From positions 1-38,299 of the forward strand of contig JALHMS010000038.1 in NCBI GenBank assembly GCA_022843925.1: a DNA stretch of 38,299 nucleotides, written 5' to 3'. Every line of letters starts with the position of its first letter. Position 1 is the stretch's first letter. Below are positions 18,474-26,942 of this stretch, piece by piece. The DNA is from Burkholderiales bacterium (GTDB taxonomy: Bacteria; Pseudomonadota; Gammaproteobacteria; Burkholderiales; Ga0077523). Under the pieces are notes generated by a model that saw only the letters and a list, made by a program, of their open reading frames with translations, was not told the DNA's origin and made no database searches. The position numbers and the translations under genes are program-made.

Positions 18474-18817
18474 GGAAGATCTGCGCGGTCCGCAGGGCTT
18501 CGGGGACGGAAGTGCTCGTCCTGACGTTTCTCGAGGCACGCGTCGAATCGGCTGCAAGAAGTGTCCGATTCGTCAGTTCGAACGCGGAAGAGCGGCGGCA
18601 GGTGATTGATTTGTATGCATCTCGTGGCAACTGGAAAAGTCAGTTGCCGAACTGACAGTGTCAGAACGGGCCGCGCGCCGTGTGGCAGTCTCTGCCGGCG
18701 GAATTGGATAGGCTGGAGCCCGAGGCCGGGGTTTAGCCAAGGAGTTATCCAATCCACTGCGGCGAAGGAGCGTGAAGTGATTGATCGACAATCGATTGCT
18801 GTTGGATAGGGGGGCAA
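18474..18817. promoter_or_regulatory. hsdR upstream region with overlapping inverted repeats
   Basis: The non-coding sequence ahead of hsdR carries several dyads. CGAATCGG/CCGATTCG lies at 18544-18572 with a 13-base loop. GGCAACTG/CAGTTGCC lies at 18626-18648 with a 7-base loop. GTCAGTT/AACTGAC lies at 18639-18656 with loop GCCG, and TGACAGTGTCA at 18653-18663. The second and third stems share bases and cannot form together. CAATCGATTG is a further palindrome at 18789-18798. The arrangement suits protein operators or alternative RNA folds controlling the nuclease subunit. Confidence 0.5.
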
Positions 18818-21800
18818 TTGAGCAGCTATTCCAGCCAGGGCCCGAAGCATGTCGCGCGAGAAGTCTCCGCCGGCTACGGCGAGCTGGCGCTCGTCGAGAT
18901 GCCGGCGATCGACCTGCTGACCTCGCTGGGCTGGAGCTTCAAGAACCTCTACGCCGAGACCTTCGGTGAGGTGGGCAGTGAGGGGCGCGAGAGCGAGTCA
19001 CAGGTCATCCTGATTCGCCGGCTGCGCGCGGCGCTCGAAGCGCTGAACCCCGGCCTGCCTGCCGACGCCTACGCGCAGGCTATCGAGCAGCTTGCGCAGG
19101 ACCGCTCCAAGCAGATCGCCGTCAACGCGAACCGCGACTTCTACCGGCTGCTGAAAGACGGCGTGAAGGTGAAGGTGCCCGACGAGCACGGCGGTAACAG
19201 CACCGAGACGCTGCGCGTGATCGACTGGCTCACGCCCGTCAACAACGAGTTCTTCCTGACGTCGCAGATGTGGGTGGCCGGCGACATGTATCGCCGACGC
19301 TGCGACCTGCTGGGCTTCGTGAACGGCCTGCCGCTGGTGTTCATCGAACTGAAGAAGCCAGCCGTGCCGCTGAAGAGTGCCTTCGACGACAACCTGCGGG
19401 ACTACCGTGGCCAGAGCGTGCCGCAGCTTTTCCACCCCAACGCCTTCATCCTGTTGAGCAACGGCTCGGATACGAAGGTGGGCACGCTCACCAGCGCGTG
19501 GGAGCACTTCTTCGACTGGAAGCGCGTTGCCGACGAAGACGAGGCCGGCAAGGTGAGTCTGGAGCGCGCGCTGCGCGGCCTTCTGGAGCCGGCGCGGCTG
19601 CTGGACTACATCGAGAACTTCACTGTCTTCGAGGAGGGCAAGGGCGGCCTGATCAAGAAGACAGCCAAGAACCACCAGTTCCTGGGTGTGAACAAGTCCA
19701 TCGCGCGGCTGGTGGAACTGCGCGAGACCGAGGAGCGGGAGCGCAAGCGGCTCGGTGTGTTCTGGCACACGCAGGGATCGGGCAAGAGCCTCTCGATGGT
19801 GTTCTTCACGCAGAAGGTGCTTCGCCGGGTGCTGGGGAGTTGCACCTTCGTGATCGTGACCGACCGCGAGGAGCTGGACGATCAGATCAGCAAGACCTTC
19901 AAGGCCACCGGCGCCACGGCGCGCGAGGACGTTCGCGCCACCAGTGCCGAGCATCTGAAGGAACTGCTACGCGGCAACGAGCGCTACATCTTCACGCTGA
20001 TACAGAAGTTCAGGAACGAACCGGGGCAGCCGTACCCGATGCTGTCGGACCGCTCGGACGTGATCGTCATCACCGATGAGGCGCACCGCAGTCAGTACGA
20101 CATCTTCGCGCTGAACATGCGCAACGCTCTGCCCAACGCGGGCTTCATTGGATTCACCGGCACGCCGCTGATCAAGGGTGAGGAGGAGCGAACGCGCGAG
20201 GTGTTCGGCGACTACGTCAGCGTGTACGACTTCGCCCGGTCGATCGAAGACGGCGCCACGGTGCCGCTGTACTACGAGAACCGGATCCCCGAGGTACAGC
20301 TCACCAACCAAGAGTTGAATCGCGACCTCGAGGCGCTGCTCGAAGCGGCCGAACTGGACGAGGACCAGGAAAAGAAACTGGAACGCGAGTTCGGTCGCGA
20401 GTACCACATCATCACCCGCGAAGATCGGCTGGAGGCCATTGCCGCGGACATCGTCGCGCACTTCACGGGACGCGGGTACCGGGGCAAGGCGATGATGGTC
20501 TGCATCGACAAGGCCACCGCCGTGCGGATGTACGACAAGGTGCAGGCGCATTGGCAGACCGAGATCGCCCGATTGAAGGCCGCGCTCGTGACGGCCCAAG
20601 GCGATGCAAGGGAGTCGCTGCTCGCCCGCATCAATCTGATGGAGACCACGGACATGGCCGTGGTCGTCTCCCAGGGTCAGAACGAGATCGAGGACCTCAA
20701 GGCCAAGGGTCTGGACATCGTGCCGCACCGCAAGCGGCTGCTCAGTGAAGACCTCGCCGAGAAGTTCAAGGAAGAGAAGAGCGCTCTGCGGTTGGTATTC
20801 GTCTGCGCCATGTGGATCACCGGCTTCGACGTGCCGACCTGCTCGACGATCTACCTCGACAAGCCCATGCGGGCGCACACGCTGATGCAGACCATCGCCC
20901 GCGCCAACCGGGTTGCGCCCGGCAAGGAGTCAGGCCTGATCGTTGACTACGTCGGCATCTTCCGCGCGCTCCAGAGCGCTTTGGCCACGTACGCGCGCCC
21001 GACGACGGGCGGCGGAGGCGGCGGGCCGATTCTCGACAAGACCGAATTGGTGGAGGCGCTGAAGCTCGCACTCGAGGAGACGGAAGGCTTCGCGACGGCA
21101 CGCGGAATCCACCTTCCGAACATCGCGGCATCGCAGGGCTTCGAGCGCATCGCTCTGATCGACGATGCCATCGAGGCATTCCTTGCGACCGAGGCCGACA
21201 AGAAGAGCTTCCTGCAACTCGCCAGCCGCGTGGCGCGACTCTTCAAGGCAATCCTGCCGGATCCGACCGCCAACGCGCTCGCACCGATGGCCGTGCTGGT
21301 GTCGTACCTCGCCGCGAAGATCCGCGCCGAGACCGAGCAGCCCGACATCTCTGCGGTGATGGGTGACGTCGAGGAGCTGCTGAACGACTCGATCGCGACA
21401 GAGGGGTACCGCATCGGACCAGCGTCGAAACCCGAGGCCTTGGTGAACCTGTCGGAGATCGATTTCGAAGCGCTACAGGCAAAGTTCGCGCAGGGGCACA
21501 AGCGAACCGAGGCGGAGAAGCTGCGTCGTCTGATCGAGGGCAAGCTCGCCGACCTCATGAAGATCAATGCCGCACGAGTGGAACTCGCGGAGAAGTTCCA
21601 GAAGCTCATCGACGAGTACAACGCCGGCAGCCAGAACATCGAGGCGTTTTTCGAGGAACTGAAGAAGTTCGCCCAGGCGCTCTCGGTGGAAGAACAGCGA
21701 GGCATCGCAGAGAGCCTGACCGAAGAGGAGCTGGCGCTCTTCGACATCCTCACCAAGCCGGAGCCAGTGCTGACCAAGGCCGAGGAGGCCGAAGTGAAGA

Positions 21801-22036
21801 AGGTCTGCCGGGAACTGCTGGCGACCCTGAAGCGGGAGAAGCTGGTGCTGGACTGGCGGGAGAAACAACAGGCGAAGGCGGGTGTGATGCAGACACTGAA
21901 GCTGGAGATGCGGCGGTTGCCGGAGCCGTATACGAAGGACCTACGGGCGGAGAAGCTGGCGCGGGCGTATGCGCATGTGTATGACCACTATTCTGGGCTA
22001 GGCAATGTGGCTCCCCACACGTATTACGCTGCCTAG
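18818..22036 (+). CDS. hsdR: Type I restriction endonuclease subunit R (HsdR)
   Basis: A 1072-residue protein. TTG 18818 is the first start after an in-frame TGA at 18782 and has GGGGGG four bases upstream. Residues about 20-260 form the nuclease domain with the PD-(D/E)xK elements in CDLLGFVNGLPLVFIELKKP (about 162-180). The helicase/translocase motor follows: Walker A HTQGSGKSLSMVFF (about 317), DEAH box VITDEAHRSQYD (about 420), GFTGTPLIKGEE and CAMWITGFDVPTCSTIYLDK. The last 250 residues are helical and bind the methylase core. HsdR translocates DNA with ATP and cuts when complexes collide on unmethylated DNA. It is separated from hsdS by 1.5 kb holding the opposing toxin-antitoxin pair, and so likely has its own promoter. 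Confidence 0.95.
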   Translation: MSSYSSQGPKHVAREVSAGYGELALVEMPAIDLLTSLGWSFKNLYAETFGEVGSEGRESESQVILIRRLRAALEALNPGLPADAYAQAIEQLAQDRSKQIAVNANRDFYRLLKDGVKVKVPDEHGGNSTETLRVIDWLTPVNNEFFLTSQMWVAGDMYRRRCDLLGFVNGLPLVFIELKKPAVPLKSAFDDNLRDYRGQSVPQLFHPNAFILLSNGSDTKVGTLTSAWEHFFDWKRVADEDEAGKVSLERALRGLLEPARLLDYIENFTVFEEGKGGLIKKTAKNHQFLGVNKSIARLVELRETEERERKRLGVFWHTQGSGKSLSMVFFTQKVLRRVLGSCTFVIVTDREELDDQISKTFKATGATAREDVRATSAEHLKELLRGNERYIFTLIQKFRNEPGQPYPMLSDRSDVIVITDEAHRSQYDIFALNMRNALPNAGFIGFTGTPLIKGEEERTREVFGDYVSVYDFARSIEDGATVPLYYENRIPEVQLTNQELNRDLEALLEAAELDEDQEKKLEREFGREYHIITREDRLEAIAADIVAHFTGRGYRGKAMMVCIDKATAVRMYDKVQAHWQTEIARLKAALVTAQGDARESLLARINLMETTDMAVVVSQGQNEIEDLKAKGLDIVPHRKRLLSEDLAEKFKEEKSALRLVFVCAMWITGFDVPTCSTIYLDKPMRAHTLMQTIARANRVAPGKESGLIVDYVGIFRALQSALATYARPTTGGGGGGPILDKTELVEALKLALEETEGFATARGIHLPNIAASQGFERIALIDDAIEAFLATEADKKSFLQLASRVARLFKAILPDPTANALAPMAVLVSYLAAKIRAETEQPDISAVMGDVEELLNDSIATEGYRIGPASKPEALVNLSEIDFEALQAKFAQGHKRTEAEKLRRLIEGKLADLMKINAARVELAEKFQKLIDEYNAGSQNIEAFFEELKKFAQALSVEEQRGIAESLTEEELALFDILTKPEPVLTKAEEAEVKKVCRELLATLKREKLVLDWREKQQAKAGVMQTLKLEMRRLPEPYTKDLRAEKLARAYAHVYDHYSGLGNVAPHTYYAA

Positions 22037-22168
22037 GGGTTGGGGAAGATGAATTTCGGTCGGATCCTCTTCATGAAACGTTAGAGGCAACGGTTGCAAA
22101 TGAATGCGGGAAGAAAGTTCTTGATACAGGAAGTCAACAGGGTGGTGTCGCTAACAAAATGCGTGCAA

Positions 22169-22174
22169 GAAGGA
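22169..22174 (+). promoter_or_regulatory. Strong ribosome binding site (AAGGAG) for the GAF-like membrane protein
   Basis: AAGGAG sits about seven bases before ATG 22182 and supports that start. The rest of the 145-bp gap after hsdR shows no clear terminator. Confidence 0.6.
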
Positions 22175-22181
22175 GTATCAA

Positions 22182-23345
22182 ATGGATGATCATCCTCAGA
22201 TGTGCGACCCCCGCACGTGGGCCATCAAGTGCAGCCAAATAAGGGACGTAGCAGTAGTGGCCTTCCTGGTACTCACTGCTGTATCGACGAACGCGCTTGC
22301 CGACCAGAAGCAATCCATTGTCGCCCCAGTCGCCGGATCCAGCCAAGAGTCCGGCGCGGTGGGCCAAACGGTCCAATCGGGTCAGCCAAAATCTGCGAGC
22401 GCGTGGGCGCCTCCAGTTTCCACGTCAGGTAGCGCGAGTCCATCTCTTACGTTGTCGTGCTCTAGCACGTCGCAAGAGAAGTGTTCCGTAATTGGTTTTG
22501 TTGATGCGGTCGCGTGGCCACTGGTGGCGATTCTTGTTCTTGCTGCGCTGATTTTGAGCAGCAACCTCCGCCGAGTGATATTGAATGTATTGCGGTACAT
22601 AAAGAAATTCAAGGGTGGACCGGTCGAATTCGAGTTTAGTGACGAGGCTGCTAAGGATGTATCAGCATCGGTCGCGACTGACTTGAAGATCTTCATTGCG
22701 GCAGCTAGGAGTGAATACGATCGGCAGGCAAGGGCACACAATATTGATCAACTACTCGAGTCGGCAGTTGACGAGATCTTCTCGAAACGGCGTAAGGGCG
22801 ATCGTCCCAAGAATCTGCGAGCGACGCTGCATGTGCCAGACCTTGTTTTTGAGGGGCAGCTCTATCAGATGGTCAACTATCAGCCCGACGCATCTGGGCG
22901 AGGCAGAAGATGGTCGGAGCGATATGGAATTCTTGGTCGGTCGTGGCGCTTGGGCCGGAGCCTCTTCACCGACTACGCGATGGGTCATGAAAAAGCAGAC
23001 GCAGCAGAGACTACTGGAGATGCAGAAAGAATGTTGATTTGCAACTGGGGAATGAATCGCTTCGAAGCTAAGCGTGGATCCAATAGAGATGTGCGCCAGT
23101 CCTACTTGTGTGTCGTGCTGAGGACCAAAACGGAACGAGTCGGCGTTCTCTATATGGACGCAACAGATAAAGGCGCCTTTTCGGATTTCTCCAAAGACAG
23201 GGAGGACCCGGCCAATATGGAGGCCGACCCAACATTGGAAAGCTTACAGGCAGTAATGGCGCTTGCGGAAGCTGTCTCTAGTGCCATGAAGGCACTTCGG
23301 CCTGGAGGGGCGTATATCGACATCGAAGCGCAAGAATGGAACTGA
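22182..23345 (+). CDS. Membrane-anchored protein with GAF-like cytosolic domain, unknown function
   Basis: A 387-residue protein, not a family I can name with certainty. Residues about 22-40 are hydrophobic (VAVVAFLVLTAVSTNALA), probably a signal anchor or cleaved signal. A Ser/Gly/Pro-rich low-complexity stretch follows, with a cysteine pair near residues 87-96. A definite transmembrane helix (VDAVAWPLVAILVLAALILS) ends in basic RRVILNVLRYIKKFK, which predicts a cytosolic C-terminus. Residues about 150-195 look coiled-coil. The final domain (about 205-380), with LVFEGQLYQMVNYQPD, RYGILGRSWRLGRSLF and TERVGVLYMDA, has the strand order and GxxGR turn of GAF sensor domains. The next gene, a methyltransferase, starts one base after this stop, so the two are one transcript. 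Base composition is markedly AT-richer than hsdR. Confidence 0.75.
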   Translation: MDDHPQMCDPRTWAIKCSQIRDVAVVAFLVLTAVSTNALADQKQSIVAPVAGSSQESGAVGQTVQSGQPKSASAWAPPVSTSGSASPSLTLSCSSTSQEKCSVIGFVDAVAWPLVAILVLAALILSSNLRRVILNVLRYIKKFKGGPVEFEFSDEAAKDVSASVATDLKIFIAAARSEYDRQARAHNIDQLLESAVDEIFSKRRKGDRPKNLRATLHVPDLVFEGQLYQMVNYQPDASGRGRRWSERYGILGRSWRLGRSLFTDYAMGHEKADAAETTGDAERMLICNWGMNRFEAKRGSNRDVRQSYLCVVLRTKTERVGVLYMDATDKGAFSDFSKDREDPANMEADPTLESLQAVMALAEAVSSAMKALRPGGAYIDIEAQEWN

Positions 23346-23346
23346 C

Positions 23347-24054
23347 GTGGACGACTACAAACTTGTTGCGCATGAGTACTACGATAAGAATGCACATCCA
23401 ACCTGCCACAACTTCCTGTGTTTGAGCAGGCTATTCATCGCGGATCAACTGGCACTTTGGCAACCTGGTGATCGGGTGCTCGAGGTAGGTGCAGGCGACT
23501 CAGTTGCCGCCGCCATCTTGTACGAAAGAGGTGCAGACTTATCGGCTCTTCAAGTAACCGACGCGAGCAAGGAAATGCTATCGCATTCCGAGCGCTGGGC
23601 GAAACTAGGGGCGGCGATGCGCGTTGCCGCTGCGAGTGCCCTGCCCTATGCGGACGGCTCGATGGATTATGTAGTTGCAAGTTTGGCTGACCCATACGAC
23701 TGCACGGCCTTCTGGGACTCTGTTCGGCGTCTGCTTACCCCGAGCGGTCGTGCCATTGTGACGGTCCCATCATTTCGCTGGGCTAGCGCGTTCCGACGCG
23801 CAGATGGCGACCACCACGTCCTGTCTGCAGAGTTTACTTTGCGGGATGGATCAAGGGTAAGGATGCCTTCGCTGGTACGACCACTCGCAGACGAGGTCGC
23901 GATGATTGAAGGATCTGGGCTTGAGGTAACGGTCTTCCGTTGTCTCGGAGCGGATCTGTTGCCGAGTGACGTACCCGCGTCGCCCAAGGCTCTAGTCTTT
24001 CAGGGAGGTCACTCTTCTCTCGTTTGGGGGTTTGTCGCTGTCAAGGCGCAGTAA
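23347..24054 (+). CDS. Class I SAM-dependent methyltransferase
   Basis: A 235-residue protein starting at GTG 23347, one base after the previous stop, implying coupled translation with the membrane GAF-like protein. Motif I is VLEVGAGDSVAAA (residues about 40-52). The acidic loop is LQVTDASKEML, motif II lies in ASALPYADGSMDYVVASLAD and motif III in LLTPSGRAIVTVPS. This is a Methyltransf_11-like fold that could act on a small molecule, lipid or protein; nothing identifies the substrate. The 3' end overlaps the convergent kinase gene by 14 bp. Composition matches its operon partner, suggesting both arrived together. Confidence 0.85.
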   Translation: MDDYKLVAHEYYDKNAHPTCHNFLCLSRLFIADQLALWQPGDRVLEVGAGDSVAAAILYERGADLSALQVTDASKEMLSHSERWAKLGAAMRVAAASALPYADGSMDYVVASLADPYDCTAFWDSVRRLLTPSGRAIVTVPSFRWASAFRRADGDHHVLSAEFTLRDGSRVRMPSLVRPLADEVAMIEGSGLEVTVFRCLGADLLPSDVPASPKALVFQGGHSSLVWGFVAVKAQ

Positions 24055-24646
24055 GGGATGCGAGGTGGGTGTAGATTTCATCTCTGATCAAGTTGGCACT
24101 ACTTCGGTCGTTAGCAAAATCAGTTTCATTGCTATCAACAGAGAAGATTGGTACTCCGTCGCCATAGTTGTCGAGCGCAACCTGTATCTGGGTGTTCAAC
24201 TTTGCCAGATACCCAACTTCGATGCTTTTCTCCTCGGGGCGCCCCCGAGCGCGAATTCGCTGGAGAAGTATTGGGGGTGGGCACGTCAGCTTGATGTAAA
24301 GAGTCGGCGGTGGCAGTGCTGTGAATAGATGCTTGTACAGGTCTCGCAGCAAAGCTGCGTGGTTGGGGCGCTCGGTGACGGCGCCGTACGCCAAATCCTG
24401 TACTGTTGCATAGTCGCAAACTACACAATCCGATCCTACCTTCTCTTTTGTCGCGCCGATGTGGTGAAGCAAAAAGAAGAAGTTCTTTTCTTCGACCCAT
24501 CGAGATGGATCGGCGTAGTAGTTTGCCCAAAAGGGGTTCTCTCGGAACCGCTCGCAAACGAGTTCACATTCGCCGTCTTCGGCAAGTAGCTTCGCTAGCG
24601 TTGTCTTTCCTGAAGCGATTCCGCCGCAAATTTCAATGCGCTTCAC
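24041..24646 (-). CDS. Deoxynucleoside kinase-like P-loop protein
   Basis: A 201-residue protein from GTG 24646, chosen because GGAG lies six bases upstream; GTG 24676 would add ten residues without a ribosome binding site. Walker A is ICGGIASGKTTLAKLL at residues about 6-20. ERFRENPFWANYYADPSRWV matches the deoxynucleoside kinase family (E-x-F/R followed by the YAD/FW region), CVVCDYATVQDLAY carries the DRS-like acidic motif, and LLQRIRARGRPEEKSIE gives the LID arginines. These enzymes phosphorylate deoxynucleosides or related nucleotides with ATP. It converges on the methyltransferase gene. Its 5' end abuts an IS3 transposase remnant on the same strand, so part of the upstream control region is IS-derived. 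It lies near the dCTP deaminase, another nucleotide enzyme; a functional link is only a guess. Confidence 0.8.
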   Translation of the reverse strand: MKRIEICGGIASGKTTLAKLLAEDGECELVCERFRENPFWANYYADPSRWVEEKNFFFLLHHIGATKEKVGSDCVVCDYATVQDLAYGAVTERPNHAALLRDLYKHLFTALPPPTLYIKLTCPPPILLQRIRARGRPEEKSIEVGYLAKLNTQIQVALDNYGDGVPIFSVDSNETDFANDRSSANLIRDEIYTHLASLTAP

Positions 24647-24654
24647 AGGATGCT

Positions 24655-25040
24655 CCGGAGTGGTTCCGAATACCACAAGTGGCCCTGCGCAGTTGGACCG
24701 TCAAGTCTGCTGTGTGGCTGACGCTTGTTGGAAAGGCCAACGTAGCGCGCCGAGTCCATTTTGGCCTGGCTCAAGGTGTCGTAGGCGAGCAGGTAGACCC
24801 CCTCCTTTGCCGTTCTCCTGAGCAGCTCGACGAGCACGTTGTCGCGCCAACGTCCTTTGCCGTCCATGCCGATCGCGATCCCGTTGGACTCCAGCGTGGC
24901 GATTTACTCCGCACTCGTGAGCTGGCTGCCCTGGTCGATGTTCATGATCTCCGCCCGGCCGTGACGCACGATCGCCTCCTTTAGAGCTTCGACGCAGAAG
25001 TCGACTGTCAGCGTGTTCGATACTCGCTACTACGAACTTG
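24655..25040 (-). mobile_element. IS3-family transposase (orfB) C-terminal remnant
   Basis: The minus strand from about 25036 reads RVSNTLTVDFCVEALKEAIV, then IMNIDQGSQLTSAE, a TAA stop, IATLESNGIAIGMDGKGRWR, DNVLVELLRRTAKEGVYLLA and NKRQPHSRLDGPTAQ. This is the end of the rve integrase core of IS3-family OrfB (DQGSQ/E region, then MDGKGRW-DN and RRPH-LDG signatures). The N-terminal two-thirds are missing and stops (TAG-TAG) occur immediately upstream, so it is dead. The in-frame TAA replaces a residue just after SAE, before the catalytic Glu region. No inverted repeats were found at the edges, which are approximate. Confidence 0.82.
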
Positions 25041-25120
25041 CCGGCTCGCCCAGACCACTACGATCATCCCACCTTTCGGAGCCACGTCTCTTTCGTTACG
25101 GCTTCTGAAATCTGCAGGGC

Positions 25121-25306
25121 TTAGCGAGTTTGGTTTTTTCTGATGCTTCCCTTCCCCGAACTTGGTTGAGAAACAATCAAGCTCCTCTTTTCCAGAAACA
25201 CATTTGAGCCTTGTAGCTGAACTGACTCGCGTTTCTGAGGTGTCCAGCTATCAACGGACTTTTGAGCGCTTCTTACCTGATCTGCGAGCGATGCCATCTT
25301 GTTCAT
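25121..25306 (-). CDS. Small 61-residue protein downstream of and overlapping the dCTP deaminase gene
   Basis: ATG 25306 is preceded by a near-consensus AAGGAGG (25319-25313) at a 6-base spacing, one of the best ribosome binding sites in the window. The frame overlaps the last 56 bases of the deaminase gene in another phase and continues beyond its stop to a TAA at 25121. The product begins MNKMASLADQVRSAQKSV, contains DSWTPQKRESVQLQG and ends basic (GSIRKNQTR). It has no signal peptide or transmembrane helix. I do not recognise the family. Position and signal strength suggest it is co-translated with the deaminase and may be a regulator or partner; it is easy to miss in automated calls. Confidence 0.6.
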   Translation of the reverse strand: MNKMASLADQVRSAQKSVDSWTPQKRESVQLQGSNVFLEKRSLIVSQPSSGKGSIRKNQTR

Positions 25307-26942
25307 TGACCACCTCCTTTATGTTGGTTTCTAAACTGACCTTCAAGCGCTGAGCAAGAAACGGGATGTCTTTCGCAACAATGGCATCCTCTATATCGCG
25401 ATAAGTGTTCAAGAAGCGAAAGAATCTTGGTGAAGCGCGTTTGCCAGGAACCTGCCAGCGAAAAATATCACCTGCTGAGTCTTTTCGAAGATTCTGAGCA
25501 TCGAAGATATCTTGATACTGCCGAGGAGCGATACCGACGAATGGTTCAAAAGTGACTAAACCGTCGAGAGGATTCTGCGCATCGACTTGGATCGAGTCGC
25601 TGTGCAACTGTCGCGCTTTGCTCTTTGGGTAAGGTTCAATGTAGACGACTCGACTGATTCCACTCGCGACAACATGGCGCGCGCACATGTGGCAAGGAAA
25701 GGTTGTTGTGAAGAGCGTCGCGCCCTTAATGGAGACGCCCAAACGAGCTGCAGACGTAATTGCTGCCATTTCGGCATGTACGCATCGTCCGAACTCAAGC
25801 AAATTCATTACGCGCGCGCCTTTCAGCGCTCTCTTTTTCTTCCCGGTGATCAATTCGTCCGCGAGTGGCCCGATCTTTTTCTCACTTGAGTACTTGTTTG
25901 CCAGAACACCAGCTTTATTGAGGCGCGCAAGAATCTCACGAAGAATATGCTTTCTCTCCTCAACGGTTGGATCGAATCCTCGTTGAAAATCCCTTGCGTC
26001 GCCTTCATCCCCTGGCCAATAAAGATCGCCACCTGCTTTTGGGACGTCATTGCATCCAAGTACTAACAATTCACCTGAAGGCGCAGAAACGGCGGCGCCG
26101 ACCTGTCTCCCAAGATCGGACGAACGTAGGGCCGCGGAACGTGCGTGATACATGCCGTGCTCATCTCGGGACGGTGTATGAAAGATGTTCCCGAAGATCA
26201 GCTCAACAAAACGACGAATTTCCCGCTCATAAGACGACTTATCGCGACCTTCAATGAACAGGTCTGCGAGTGGAAAGGCATCCTTGACGTCTTGGCCAAG
26301 GTCCTTGTTCTCTTCAGTTTCATCACGCTCGACAATTGCCTCGGCACTTGCTCGCGCGCCCTTTGCGTTGTTGTGCTGCGATCGCGCGATTTCATCTGCC
26401 TTTGCCGACACACGTGCATCACGAGGTGCGTAGACGGAGATGAGGAAGAAGCCTTTCCCGTAGACCCAACGAAGCGTCTGAATCTCACTGGGGTGCTTGA
26501 GGGATCTGAGAATGAAGGCGTGCCCCTCCGCTTCGCCCGAGAAGTCTTGCTCCCGCACACGCTGAATCTCGGCTATTCCTAGCAATGAAACAGCGTCGCC
26601 TCGACCGCTGTCTTCGCGGAGTCGTGTCCCCGCATCCATAAGCTTTTCGATGCGCTTATGCTCAACCTCGCCAGAAAAATCGAAACCGAAAAATCGCTCA
26701 ATCTGGCGACTCAATCGAATCAATCGAACCTTGTACTCGACAGCTTCAAGTTGCCTCGTAAGCGACTCGACGATGGGGTCAAGATCAATTCCGACGGGAC
26801 TGACTAGCCCAAACACAACCTCAGGAAACGGTTTGGGTGACAGAGGTGAAGTGTCATTCGCCGCGTCAAACTCAGTTGCGCGGCGACGGCTCCGCGGTGA
26901 ATTAGGATGTTTGATAGCTTCAACTGTTGAATTGTTTGGCAT
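25251..26942 (-). CDS. Antiphage dCTP deaminase
   Basis: A 563-residue protein from ATG 26942. The N-terminal domain (residues about 38-260) resembles a P-loop nucleotide kinase but its loop is degenerate (FGLVSPVGIDLDPIVESL), as is usual in this family. The C-terminal domain is a cytidine/deoxycytidylate deaminase: zinc-binding His at about 389 within CVHAEMAAITSA, and Cys at about 417 and 420 in FPCHMCARHVVASG. HAE supplies the catalytic Glu. Such two-domain proteins (AvcD-type) convert dCTP/dCMP to uracil nucleotides during phage infection and starve phage replication. In known systems activity is held in check by a nearby small RNA until infection stops transcription. The upstream 425 bp has no certain gene and is AT-richer than the chromosome, leaving room for such an RNA. 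A small ORF overlaps the 3' end. Confidence 0.88.
   Translation of the reverse strand: MPNNSTVEAIKHPNSPRSRRRATEFDAANDTSPLSPKPFPEVVFGLVSPVGIDLDPIVESLTRQLEAVEYKVRLIRLSRQIERFFGFDFSGEVEHKRIEKLMDAGTRLREDSGRGDAVSLLGIAEIQRVREQDFSGEAEGHAFILRSLKHPSEIQTLRWVYGKGFFLISVYAPRDARVSAKADEIARSQHNNAKGARASAEAIVERDETEENKDLGQDVKDAFPLADLFIEGRDKSSYEREIRRFVELIFGNIFHTPSRDEHGMYHARSAALRSSDLGRQVGAAVSAPSGELLVLGCNDVPKAGGDLYWPGDEGDARDFQRGFDPTVEERKHILREILARLNKAGVLANKYSSEKKIGPLADELITGKKKRALKGARVMNLLEFGRCVHAEMAAITSAARLGVSIKGATLFTTTFPCHMCARHVVASGISRVVYIEPYPKSKARQLHSDSIQVDAQNPLDGLVTFEPFVGIAPRQYQDIFDAQNLRKDSAGDIFRWQVPGKRASPRFFRFLNTYRDIEDAIVAKDIPFLAQRLKVSLETNIKEVVNEQDGIARRSGKKRSKVR

Noticed and set aside
17295-18524. 409-codon plus-strand open frame across the PIN/HTH pair
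   Set aside because: It is antisense to two genes with clear domains and start signals, is rich in Arg/Gln/Gly, and has no family signature.
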